Source: Metridium senile (Eukaryota; Cnidaria; Anthozoa; Actiniaria; Metridiidae). From it: a DNA stretch of 64,000 nt. Below are positions 26,508 to 36,194 of this stretch, piece by piece (within the stretch, counting starts at the first letter, position 1; every line of letters begins with the position of its first letter). Location of the stretch: contig OX459105.1 in assembly GCA_949775045.1 (NCBI GenBank), forward strand, positions 17,497,353 to 17,561,352. Reading direction: 5' to 3'. Both the position numbers and the translations under genes were made by a program. Under the pieces are notes generated by a model. The model was not told where the DNA came from. It did no database searches and saw only the letters and a program-made list of their open reading frames with translations.

Positions 26508-26955
26508 CACAGCATAAACATGTTATTAGTACACATCTACACAACATAAACATGTTATTAGTACACATATACACAACATAAACATGTTATTAGTACACAT
26601 CTACACAACATAAACATGTTATTAGTACACATATACACAGCATAAACATGTTATTAGTGTACACAACATAAACATGTTATTAGTACACATGTACACAACA
26701 TAAACCTGTTATAATTACACATATAAACAACATAAACATGTTATTAGTACACATGTACACAACATAAACATGTTATAATTACACATATAAACAACATAAA
26801 CATGTTATTAGTACACATGTACACAACATAAACATGTTATTAGTACACAACATAAACCTGTTGTAATTACACATATGAACATGTTATTAGTACACATGTA
26901 CACAACATAAACATGTTATTAGTACACATGTACACAACATGAACATGTTATAAGT
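26508..26955 (+). repeat. 32-bp minisatellite, CATAAACATGTTATTAGTAC unit
   Basis: About thirteen units of CATAAACATGTTATTAGTAC plus ACATNTACACAA, with internal deletions. A short run of CTCACGTACGAACCTTC copies precedes it at about 26415-26490. Confidence 0.9.
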
Positions 26956-26956
26956 T

Positions 26957-27380
26957 AGTGGCGGATCCAGAAATTTTGAAAGGGAAGTGGCTAGGGGTGT
27001 ACATATATACCTAATCCAAAAAACGTTGTCGGGTCCGCCGCACAGTCCTCGCGCCAAGACCGTGAAGGAAAACACATTGAATATTTTGATGAGAGTGATA
27101 AAACAAGAAAATAGAAGTAGGCACAACACTATTTCGTTGAAAAAAGTACCACACTAGAGTGTGAACATGCAAATAAATTAATCACTGATTAGATATAACC
27201 AATATCTTTCACAGTCTTGGCGCGAGGACTGTGCGGCGGACCAGACAACGTTTTTTGGATTAGGTGTATATATTTCTATTTCCTGACAGCAGGAGCCTTT
27301 CCAAGGCCCGAAAGCGTCGAACTGGTCCATAGAGGGGGTGGCTACCCACCCCCTTCACCACCCCTGGATCCGCCCCTGTA
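26957..27380. mobile_element. Fold-back/TIR element inserted in the 32-bp array
   Basis: The outer ends are AGTGGCGGATCCAG and its relative CTGGATCCGCCCCTG. Inner arms of about 60 bases pair (ACGTTGTCGGGTCCGCCGCA against its complement near 27225-27255). TAAGT precedes the element and follows it, a possible short target duplication. The superfamily is not assigned. Confidence 0.65.
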
Positions 27381-27826
27381 AGTACACATAACACATGTGC
27401 ATTTAAAAATGTACTTGAGCATTTAAAAATGTACTATTTTGATAAAAGCACCTTTGCGTATCAAAGATTTGACTTCAGCTTACATAGCATTATTCTACAA
27501 GAAAAAGATGTGTGAAAACAAATGTTCAGCTACAATGTGCAATAAGAATTGGATATTACAGTACGGACACAGTAACTGGGCCCACCTGAACAAAACTGTC
27601 TAATCACAATCGACCTACAGACAATCAATTACTGTTCAAAAACTCATGAATAATTAATGAGCATACAATCCAATGACATCAAAGAAATCAGTCACGTGAA
27701 TGGACCTTTATACCATAGTAATATATCATCATTCTTAAAGCCCGGGGGGGTTTGATTTCGGTCCCAGGGGAAAGTGGGGCTGAATGAGTAAAATCATTGT
27801 TATGATAATTAAGATAATGAATCATC

Positions 27827-27960
27827 ATAACGTGTGTACATTTTGTAAGCTTTGGGTCTTTATCAGTGAATTTCTAATGAGAGAAATCTTTATATAAAGA
27901 TTTCTCTCATTAGAAATTCACTGATAAAGACCCAAAGGTTACAAAATGTACACACGTTAT
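27827..27960. repeat. Near-perfect 134-bp palindrome
   Basis: ATAACGTGTGTACATTTTGT at the left pairs with ACAAAATGTACACACGTTAT at the right, with almost full pairing through the centre CTTTATATAAAG near 27894. AGATAATGAATC stands on both sides (27812-27823 and 27970-27981), so it may be an inserted fold-back element with a 12-bp duplication. Confidence 0.8.
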
Positions 27961-28102
27961 AAAGTACCTAGATAATGAATCCAATGACATATTTTAAAAG
28001 TGAGTTACAGAAACAAAATATAATCATGGCTTGCAATACTTTAATTAAACATTCTACTTATTCAAATATATGTTGTAGTGTTACACAATGCAAAGTACGA
28101 CA

Positions 28103-29340
28103 TTACTTGAAATTGAAAGTACAATTATTAAACACAGATTTGGTTATCATGGATGATACATTTGAAGTTACAGTTTCACTTGGGAGAATCATGTTGCTTA
28201 GGATTTCGTCCGGAATCTCGAAATCGGGTAATAAACTTAAATTAGCATTTATATCTTTCGGAGGTCCTAGAATTTTGCTAACATGTACTTCCTGCTGTAC
28301 ACATGCTTTTTCATTTGTAAAGAGAGCGCTAGAGCGGTGACCAGTACGCTCCCTAATCAATTTCTCATCAATAGATTCTTGAAACAGTCGGGTTGCACAT
28401 GTAACTCTCAAGTTGTGAGAAGTTTTCTTCGGCAAACCTGCCGCACCACATAAGATTTCTGTACCCAAAGGTACATTTTGATAACTAAATACTGCAGAAT
28501 CTGGATTTGGTTTGAAATAAAACGCATCCGTGTTCTTATCTAAACTTCTAATATTCTCTAGATATTGTGAATAGCAATTAACTAGACATGGAAAATGTTT
28601 CTCATTCTTATCAACGCAGCAAACATGTTTTACCACACGTGGTTTATATTTCAGGTCTTTTTAAAGAGACTGTGTCGAAAAGACCTCCGTGATACGTTTT
28701 CGACACAGTTTCATCGAATATTATACAGTTAGACTGAACACTAAAATTATTAAATTTTAAATTTCTATGCTCCTTTGATCGTAGCCCGAACAATTTCCCA
28801 TTATAAAAATAAATGGTATGGAGTAAAGACTTAGCGGTTTTGCATCCAAGTAGATTCTTCTCCCACAATATCCTTTCCTCCTGCACTGTCACGCCTTCTC
28901 TCTCTGGTTTCTTTGACTTCTTCATTTCTCCATCCTCTGAAGACTGTCTCGTTTCTGCATCAAGCGCTCGTCGGAATATACATAGTCTAAAGATAAAGAC
29001 AGAGAAAAATAAATTGTAAATGTTTTTTACGTATGTACTAATAACTGAGATATTAGTGCCTAAGCACTTGTATACTGAAAACCAAGTGATAAAATAAAAT
29101 AAATACAATATTTTACCTTCTGTCATCTTTATTTAGCAGTCGAACTGCTTCACCTCTATTAACCTCAGCCAAATGACGTTGCAGTCCACATATTATGCTA
29201 TACAAAGATCTAGGGGGATATCGCTGTCCATCCTCTTTGCAAATCTCTTGGACAAACTTCGTCATAGTCCAGGAAAATGGTGCAAAATTGTTCAAACTTG
29301 GGTAACAAACATGAAATTTAGCACAATGATAGAACTCCAT
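28103..29340 (-). pseudogene. DUF3504 / Crypton-type tyrosine recombinase, two exons, frameshifted
   Basis: Read on the minus strand. Exon A ends at 29114 and contains KFVQEICKEDGQRYPPRSLY and ICGLQRHL. A GT-AG intron follows (donor GTAAAA, acceptor TCTTTATCTTTAG). Exon B starts near 28987 with LCIFRRALDAETRQ and continues through LWEKNLLG and FGLRSKEHR. A 28-bp insertion at 28654-28681 shifts the frame, after which KPRVVKH, NLRVTCATRLFQ and ERTGHRS follow. This order matches the metazoan DUF3504 proteins derived from Crypton tyrosine recombinases; HNLR and GHRS are the HxxR and H boxes. Where relatives have a catalytic Tyr (R.YE), this copy reads TNEK, so catalysis is doubtful. The 5' exons are not visible upstream. 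Confidence 0.75.
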
Positions 29341-29343
29341 GCC

Positions 29344-29990
29344 CTGAGTAATTCTGGATATGGAGCCACGCCCTAAAATTAATACTTACAGTTTTACAGC
29401 CATGGAATCAATTATCTTTCAAAAAATAAAAAAGGGCATCTAATTTAAGTGGAAAGAAGAGTAATGAAGCATGGTGGTAAGGTAGGGCATGGGGAATAAT
29501 ATCACATGGTAGGCCACGCCTTCCCACCTGTACTTACAGAATGAGGGATGCGGAATACATTGTGCCTTAAGTTTGCATGGAATGCCTTTCTTCTAGTAGT
29601 GGAGAATTGAAATCATGCATAACGGTAGATGTTTTTATCGTGAAGAATTATGGATATGGAGCCACGCCTAAAAATCAGTACTTACAGAGATAGTAGTCAT
29701 TGAATAAAGATTATTTTAAAATAATTTAAATAGACATTAAGCTGAACATGAAGAGGTCAGATGAAGCACTGTGATGTCATAGGGCATGCCGAATAGTCAC
29801 GCGTGGAGAGCCGCACCTATGTCTGTGCACTTACAGAATTCGAATCAAAGAATACATTATGCCTCCAGATGATACCAGAAGCTTTCTTTTTATCACTTTA
29901 AGATTTCAAACCTTGCTAAAAGATAGAATTATATACTCTAAGTAGTTCTGGACACGCCGGAGACACGCCCACGACGTTAACTTACAGTTT
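29344..29990. repeat. Degenerate tandem repeat, about 297-bp period with 146-bp half-units
   Basis: AATTCTGGATATGGAGCCAC occurs near 29350 and 29647, with a decayed copy near 29945. Between them, ACTTACAG recurs at about 146-bp spacing (near 29384, 29534, 29682, 29829 and 29980). On the minus strand each ACTTACAG reads CTGTAAGT, which contains a consensus donor-like GTAAGT. The half-units are diverged but share GGAATACATTGTGCC-like blocks. No protein could be assembled from them. Confidence 0.55.
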
Positions 29991-29992
29991 TA

Positions 29993-30683
29993 ATGGGGAG
30001 AGGAAGGGAAGAAGGGAGGGCCTGCAGCGAAGATTTTCCATAATTTCGATTTTCCTTGATTTTCCATAATTTCGCGCACGGATTCCGTGCGCGAAATTCC
30101 CATTGGTCGAGAGCGACCAGGTGAAATCTCATTGGCTGTTGTTAGCTATATTGTGACATGTCAATGTTGAACAGACCAACGGTAGCTAGAGCTGTAACGA
30201 GTAACTCTAATTACAAACGGCTATTTCAGGCAAGTGAGATCAAGAAACATATCTAAAAGCGAGACCTTGGCATCAGAAGTTCAAAACTGATAAATATTTT
30301 TGGTTTATTTCACATTGGGTAAGGTGAATACGCTTTCTGACTGAATAAAGCAAGATATGCTGCATTGTTTACTTGACCTTTGAAGGTCATGTAAAATAGA
30401 CTTGATTTCCGTTTGTGAAGTAAACACGCTCATTTCTTTTGAGTTTTGAGCTTTGGATCTTTATTAGACAAGTTTATAATGATAATTTTGATTGTGAAAA
30501 TTTGGGACACACATATAATAGTTATATATATTGAAATACGAAGTTTTTATGTTAGAAAACACTAGTAATGGAGGTGACAATTATGACAGCTAAACCAGAC
30601 ACCAAACAGTGCTAGGAAGAGGGCGTAATGGAAAATCAAGGGTCTTCGCTGCAGGCCCTCCCTTCTTCCCTTCCTCTCCCCAT
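29993..30683. mobile_element. TIR element, about 690 bp, purine-rich ends
   Basis: GGGGAGAGGAAGGGAAGAAG followed by GGAGGGCCTGCAGCGAAGA at the left is repeated inverted at 30643-30683. The interior is AT-rich and shows no transposase. The target duplication is unclear because the right flank is a C-rich run. Confidence 0.7.
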
Positions 30684-31356
30684 CCCCCTCCCCTCCGTCC
30701 CCTTTTCCCCCTCTCCCCACCCCCAGGACCAGATACGCAGGCTAAGTTGTAGTGAAATCACGCCCAAAATAAAAAAATTGAACAATTTTATTAAGAATCC
30801 ATACTAGTTCAGAGATATATTTATAATGTAATAGATAATTAACAAGCTACAATTTACTTCTCCAAATATGTTATTTACAAAGAAAAATGTACGGTACTGT
30901 TTCAGTGAGTTCTGAGAGGCTATGTTTCCTCACTTAGTACTTTTTTAAAGTTTATAACTGAATTAAGGTTAAATAAAGTGAGTGTAGAAACCTACCCTTT
31001 TGACAATTACTAAAACATTCTACAGTACTACAGTACAATGTTTGGAAAAACTGTTGCTTAGTTCTGCATTAACATTTGGCAAAAACAAAAATATATAATT
31101 AGATATGATGCACTATATCATACCGACATAATCTAAGAAAGTGGGTTATTATCTAATGATAACCCTAGAGTTTTACGCTTTCTTGTGTAAAAGGCATTGT
31201 AATGTGCTGTTGAAAATGTTTCCTTCAATATGTATTTTTTCTACGTACTTTTCAAATACATTACATTTTAGTATGCGATTTACACAGAACAATTTTGAAA
31301 TATCATTTTTTGTATGCATGTACACATGTATAACTTCCATTTACAGTCAGTCAGTC

Positions 31357-31492
31357 TAAGACCTATAAGTTTAAATGTCGAATCTCACATTTACCGAATG
31401 TAAATACATCATAGAAGGCCGCATGATTATCTATTAATTGTTTTCAAGGCTTTCGGCTCATGTGAGATTCGACGTTCAAACTAGGCCTAACA
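31357..31492. mobile_element. Short TIR MITE
   Basis: The inner arms ATGTCGAATCTCACAT and ATGTGAGATTCGACGT are inverted copies. The outer parts (GACCTATAAGTTTAA, CAAACTAGGCC) are also related. The total is about 135 bp with no coding capacity. Confidence 0.65.
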
Positions 31493-31904
31493 CTCATTCA
31501 CGGCACGACAATCATATTGTGCAAATAGATATGGGTGCAACCTCGCCCGTTAACATATTTGGCTGACATTTTTAAGATCCGAGGAGAACAATCTACGCTA
31601 TGGGAGCATATTGAACATCAAACTGATAATGCAGTCTTCAGGCTTAGTGTTATATAAATGTTTAAAACATGAGCGGCCGTGTTGTGACAGAATATACAAC
31701 ACTCTTCACGGTCATGATTCTCTATTGTTTTCGGCCAAATAATTAATGATTTATTAAAAATTAGATACCGTACAATGGCAGCATAATCAGACCGCATAGA
31801 TACAATAAAAATGATAATAGAGTCTCCTCTTAAGCAGAACAAACAGCTAAGATAAGATATTTTTGGAATGAAGCTAGGATTTATGAGGTATTGCTAGTGA
31901 AATG

Positions 31905-32081
31905 TACAGGGTGAAAGTGTGAGCATACGATAGGACTTCAGGTTTTACGTCCTTATCCCAGAAGACGAGGCACTGAGAAAGTAAAGCGTCTTGCCCAAGG
32001 ACACAACGTGAATTCGGTCTGGAATTCGAACTCGGTCCTGTCGACTCGGAGTCCGTCTAATCATTAGACCATCACGTCTCT
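31905..32081 (-). mobile_element. tRNA-derived SINE
   Basis: Read on the minus strand, the head has a pol III A box (TGGTCTAATGATT, complement at 32059-32071) and a B box (GAGTTCGAATTCC, complement at 32021-32033) at normal spacing. The body carries TGTCCTTGGGCAAGACGC, a core motif I know from SINEs of many aquatic animals. The end is near 31905. The exact SINE class is not asserted. Confidence 0.75.
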
Positions 32082-32412
32082 CTCCACATATTTAGAATTA
32101 CTCCCACTCTCCCCCACACTTGCACATAGCGGTACATGGTAGACTGGAGTTCCTGCACTTGCAGTGGCCTTTGCATCCCTTTGATGGTTGGCAGGAGCAT
32201 TTCACCAGTAGTTGGCAAGCCTTGGATGACTCGGCAAAAGTGATCCAGACCGGATCCCATGCATCTCCTTTTTTCCATCCCCATCCAGATGGCGAGGGTA
32301 GATTTGGGGATGGTGTTAGCGATTGCCCCCAACAAATGCCAGCCTGGTAGCATGTTCGCCAACTGTGCTGCAGAAGTGCCGAAGAAGTTGGTGGAATAGC
32401 GCTGCGCGCCCA

Positions 32413-32420
32413 TGACGTCA
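32413..32420. promoter_or_regulatory. CRE palindrome TGACGTCA upstream of the YqaJ ORF
   Basis: A perfect CREB/ATF-type site lies 69 bases before the ATG at 32489, in a stretch clearly richer in GC (32100-32460) than the surroundings. This suits a promoter. Function is inferred. Confidence 0.45.
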
Positions 32421-32488
32421 CGAAAATTGCTCCCCATGGCGAGGTCGGACAAACAAACCGGAAAGACTATACTTTTACAGTAATTTGT

Positions 32489-35032
32489 ATGGAAACTTCA
32501 AGTAGTTTCGCTCGTAATAAAATAGTTATTTTAACTGAAGAAGACAACGTTCCTGGCGCAAAATTTACTAATAATCCAGATGAATACACTGTAGAACAGC
32601 TGAAGCGGTGGCTCAAGTGTAGAGGCCTCAAACAGAGCGGTAAACGGGGTGAATTGCTCACACGGGTTAAGGGTTGTTTAGCCTCAGGCAATCATCATAA
32701 TCTTGACCCTAGCATCGATGGAGGTAAATGGCTAAAGGCTAAAACTGATAAAGACCAAGTACCAGTAAATGGAAATTTATTTCGGGGACAGTCAGTACTT
32801 ATACCGCCCGAGAAAGGCTGGAGAGTATTCCCTTCAAATGATATACCAAATCTATTCAACTACGGACACGTATATCATTATGCACTCGAGTCTCTACCCG
32901 CATCTGATGTCAGTGTATCGCAAAATACGGACAGTGAAGACGATGAAGGTCTCGGGCATATGACAGACAAGCCCCTAAAAAATGTAAGAAAGTACGTTAA
33001 AAGTGGATTTGTTCATGACATACTTGATAATAGAACAGACGAGTTTTACTTTTTGCGCGCTCACGTGTGGCCGTCAATGCGCGCTGAGCTACCCCATAAC
33101 GTGACAGTCGCCATTTCGTGTATGAGTGGCTCAGTAATGCATGCTACCTGTGAGCCTTGTAAAGTTTCTGCGCTTGGCCGCTGCAGCCATGTTGTTGCAG
33201 TTCTTTTAAACCTGGTTGATCACGTAGGTGAACATGGATTTGTTTCAACCACACCAACCACTAGCAAAGAGTGTGTTTGGAATAAAGGAAAAAAGCGCAA
33301 GAAAACACCTAAACGGCTTTCAATGGCAAAGTATCCATCTAAACGAAACACTGCGAGGATAGATGTGATAGATTTTGACCCAAGACCGAGAAGTCATAGA
33401 CAGGTAACAGAGCAGCACATCAATGTTCTGGTGTTAGGGTTGGAATCAATTCCAGACACTGATCTATCAATGTGGGAAACCCAGCTAAGGGTAACTTACC
33501 CTGACTACAGTCTAACTAATGAAAGGGAAGAACAACTGAAACTTTTGATTTGCAAATTACATGAGAACCTTTCACCTGAATGTTTGAGCGAGCTTCCTGG
33601 CACAAGGGAACAAAGCAAAAGCGAAACGTGGCGCTTAGAACGTTCCTATAGAATAACTGCATATAAAGCCCTGGAAGCGGTACGAGTAGGAAAACTGATA
33701 AGCGATGGTGCGAGCAATGCGGAAGTGCGTGCTAAAAAGTTCATTTCCTCGCATTTGTGGAACCTCGAGAGTGATTTCCAGTCTACGTGGATGAAATACG
33801 GTTTGGAAAGTGAACAAAAAGCCATACGTAAGTACGAAGAGCAAACCAATAATACTGTCACCTCTACTGGTTTTTGGGTCAATCCTAAATTTCCTTTCCT
33901 GGGCTGCTCTCCCGACGGTCTCATCGGGAATGATGGAGTTATCGAAATAAAGTCTCTAAAGATATTTAAAGATAATCGAATCGCTACACTACTCAAAGAG
34001 AACTCTGTCATCTCTAAAGAAACGCTAGCAAGGCAATGCTTCGAGCTTAAAGACGGCAAGTGTATTTTAAAGAAGAATCACAGTTATTATTACCAAGTAC
34101 AAACCCAACTTTTGATAACTGAAAGGCTGTACTGTGATTTCATTCTATATGCAGAGGATGGTCCGGTTGCTGTAGAAAGGATAGTGCAAGACATGTCGGT
34201 GATGCAAGATATCCTTCGAAATCTTACAACGTTTTGGTCAAGAGCCATTGCACCAGAAGTGTTTGAAATGAGGGTGCCACGAGATCTGGTACCCTTCAAA
34301 CTATCATCCGTGATGATGAAAACTGTAGCGCCGACTGAACCACACCCACCTGTGATGAGCACTGTAGCACCGACTGAACCACACCCACCTGTGATGAGCA
34401 CTGTAGCACCGACTGAACCACACCCACCTGTGATGAGCACTGTAGCACCGACTAAACCACACCCACCTGTGATGAGCACTGTAGCACCGACTGGACCACA
34501 CTCTACAGGCACAACAAGTGCATCACCCTATAAGCCCTTAACTATGATTCCATGGGGTGGCACCACAAGTGATGGGATTCATCTTGCAAACACTTGTCCC
34601 CTTGACAACTGGTTGATGATTCTTCAAGTGTTAGTTAATCTTGGTAAACTGGATTTAGACAATTTAGGTCACTTAGGCATGCTACTAAAAACAACATTAT
34701 ATCTTATTGAACAACATCTCTATGCAGATGCCAAATTATATGTGCTCCCAAAGCCACCTGTGATTCGTGCTGGTGTAATTGATCTCTATGGAAATGAGGC
34801 TGACTACATGCAGCATTATTTTCAATCATTTCTAAAAACTGAAGTAGCAACATTTTGTGATCAGTCAAGTTGTCCAAGCCCCATGATAATTCATAACACA
34901 TACAGCACAGTTCTTAGCATCCCAGCTAACAGATGTAAAAGCTTTGTCAATGAAACCTCCTCACACAGTCAAATTCAGAGAGAACGTAACAATAGACACA
35001 AATGGAAACTCATTTACTTCATATCACTGTGA
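32489..35032 (+). CDS. SAP-SWIM-YqaJ (lambda-exonuclease-like) protein, 847 aa, C-terminus frameshifted
   Basis: Order of parts: a SAP-like DNA-binding motif (YTVEQLKRWLKCRGL, about residues 33-68); a SWIM-like zinc motif (CEPCKVSALGRCSH near 225-240; the first pair is CxxC, not the usual CxC); and a YqaJ nuclease domain at about 370-600. The nuclease has RITAYKAL, GLESEQKAI, SPDG..VIEIKS and YYYQVQTQ, the D/ExK/Q signature of PD-(D/E)xK exonucleases, and looks intact. Next come five copies of a 13-residue TVAPTEPHPPVMS repeat (34320-34505). A C-terminal segment starting ANTCPLDNW resembles the Cys box of a papain/USP-like peptidase. Its likely continuation lies in two other frames to 35337. 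YqaJ enzymes resect DNA ends; animal copies are often carried by mobile elements. The ATG is the first Met of a long open frame. Confidence 0.8.
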   Translation: METSSSFARNKIVILTEEDNVPGAKFTNNPDEYTVEQLKRWLKCRGLKQSGKRGELLTRVKGCLASGNHHNLDPSIDGGKWLKAKTDKDQVPVNGNLFRGQSVLIPPEKGWRVFPSNDIPNLFNYGHVYHYALESLPASDVSVSQNTDSEDDEGLGHMTDKPLKNVRKYVKSGFVHDILDNRTDEFYFLRAHVWPSMRAELPHNVTVAISCMSGSVMHATCEPCKVSALGRCSHVVAVLLNLVDHVGEHGFVSTTPTTSKECVWNKGKKRKKTPKRLSMAKYPSKRNTARIDVIDFDPRPRSHRQVTEQHINVLVLGLESIPDTDLSMWETQLRVTYPDYSLTNEREEQLKLLICKLHENLSPECLSELPGTREQSKSETWRLERSYRITAYKALEAVRVGKLISDGASNAEVRAKKFISSHLWNLESDFQSTWMKYGLESEQKAIRKYEEQTNNTVTSTGFWVNPKFPFLGCSPDGLIGNDGVIEIKSLKIFKDNRIATLLKENSVISKETLARQCFELKDGKCILKKNHSYYYQVQTQLLITERLYCDFILYAEDGPVAVERIVQDMSVMQDILRNLTTFWSRAIAPEVFEMRVPRDLVPFKLSSVMMKTVAPTEPHPPVMSTVAPTEPHPPVMSTVAPTEPHPPVMSTVAPTKPHPPVMSTVAPTGPHSTGTTSASPYKPLTMIPWGGTTSDGIHLANTCPLDNWLMILQVLVNLGKLDLDNLGHLGMLLKTTLYLIEQHLYADAKLYVLPKPPVIRAGVIDLYGNEADYMQHYFQSFLKTEVATFCDQSSCPSPMIIHNTYSTVLSIPANRCKSFVNETSSHSQIQRERNNRHKWKLIYFISL

Positions 35033-35337
35033 TGGGGAAAGAGAAAGCAGACCACGACGCCTACTCAACTTGCAGAATATATTTATTTTCTCGGTTGATA
35101 TACTGAGTAGAGATGGAATTCTAAGCTTTCAAGATCTTTCGCACACAATTACTCTACAAGGTAGATCATTAAACCTTCAAGCTATGGAATGGAAATCATT
35201 ACATCTGTATCTTTCAGTATCCTCCTGGCTACTGGTATATATTTGATGGATTAAATGTGAGAGCTGGAGTGGGACTTCAAATTTTCAATAAACAACCAAC
35301 AGACTTTTATTTAAGTCATTTAGTATATTGTACATAG
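35033..35337 (+). pseudogene. Frameshifted C-terminal continuation of the YqaJ protein
   Basis: After the stop of the main frame, one frame from about 34944 reads DTNGNSFTSYHCDGE. A third frame reads NHYICIFQ, then YWYIFDGLN, ending at TAG 35335-35337. HY.C..WY..DGL looks like the His box that would complete the Cys box ANTCPLDNW of the main frame. Two frameshifts separate these parts, so either the copy is decaying or the assembly has indels. Confidence 0.5.
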
Positions 35338-36194
35338 AAGCTATCCTGGCTTAACATTATTTGGAAAAGTTGTTTAATTGTGTTGAAGTATTTAATCAAT
35401 TTTGTGCTCACAATTTTGTGCTCAAATGATAATGAATATAATAGTGAATATTAATTAAGTGTTTATGAAGAAATAGATTTATTAACTTCTTTTCCTATAT
35501 CCATAAACACATGCCAATTTTCCATAAGTGTCAAACGGCATGCTCTGATGAGAGTTGTTTTGATAGTTATTGTTCAATGAGATACTGAATGGGATACTGA
35601 ATGAATCCCATTTCCATTTTCTATTGCAAATCAAATCTCATTTCCCAATCTTAAAAAAAAACTTCCATTGTTTTCCTTCAGGATCATGTAATTAGTTTCT
35701 AAGTCATACTCAAACAAGAAAACAAGAAAAATGGCATTTCATTATGCAGAGTAGTGTCTATTATCAAATCTATTACTTGCTTTCTAGCTAAAAAAAACTT
35801 TGCAGTGTAATGAAAACAACTATTATATTTGCCACAAACAAAAATAATAGAGTGTATATAACTTGCTAGTTTTTGTGTGTACATATTACAAAATGTTCTA
35901 TTTACATACTACTCAGTATTTACATCATTTTTATACAACATTTGTTATGTGTTATGTTATCCTGTCAAGGACAAGTATTTTGGATATAACATCTCTCAGT
36001 TGATAGTTTATTATGATATATTTATTAATATACTTATTGATATATGATAAATAGAGGATATTACATGGTCGCGCACTCGAAGATTAAATTTATATTAAGC
36101 GTTCCTATCTGGGTTGGAAGGCTCGATTTATTATTCCAAACTTGATTTGAAATTTGTTTCGAAATTTGCATAAATGAATCGAAACTTGTAAGCC
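35338..36194. other. AT-rich DNA without a recognised gene
   Basis: Only short spurious frames are present. A possible poly(A) region for the YqaJ gene lies at its left edge, and the truncated LINE begins at its right edge. Confidence 0.5.

Noticed and set aside
32072..32452. Minus-strand frames of 107 and 126 residues ahead of the YqaJ gene
   Set aside because: They overlap each other in different frames and lie in the GC-richer presumed promoter of the + strand gene. Neither has a recognisable motif.
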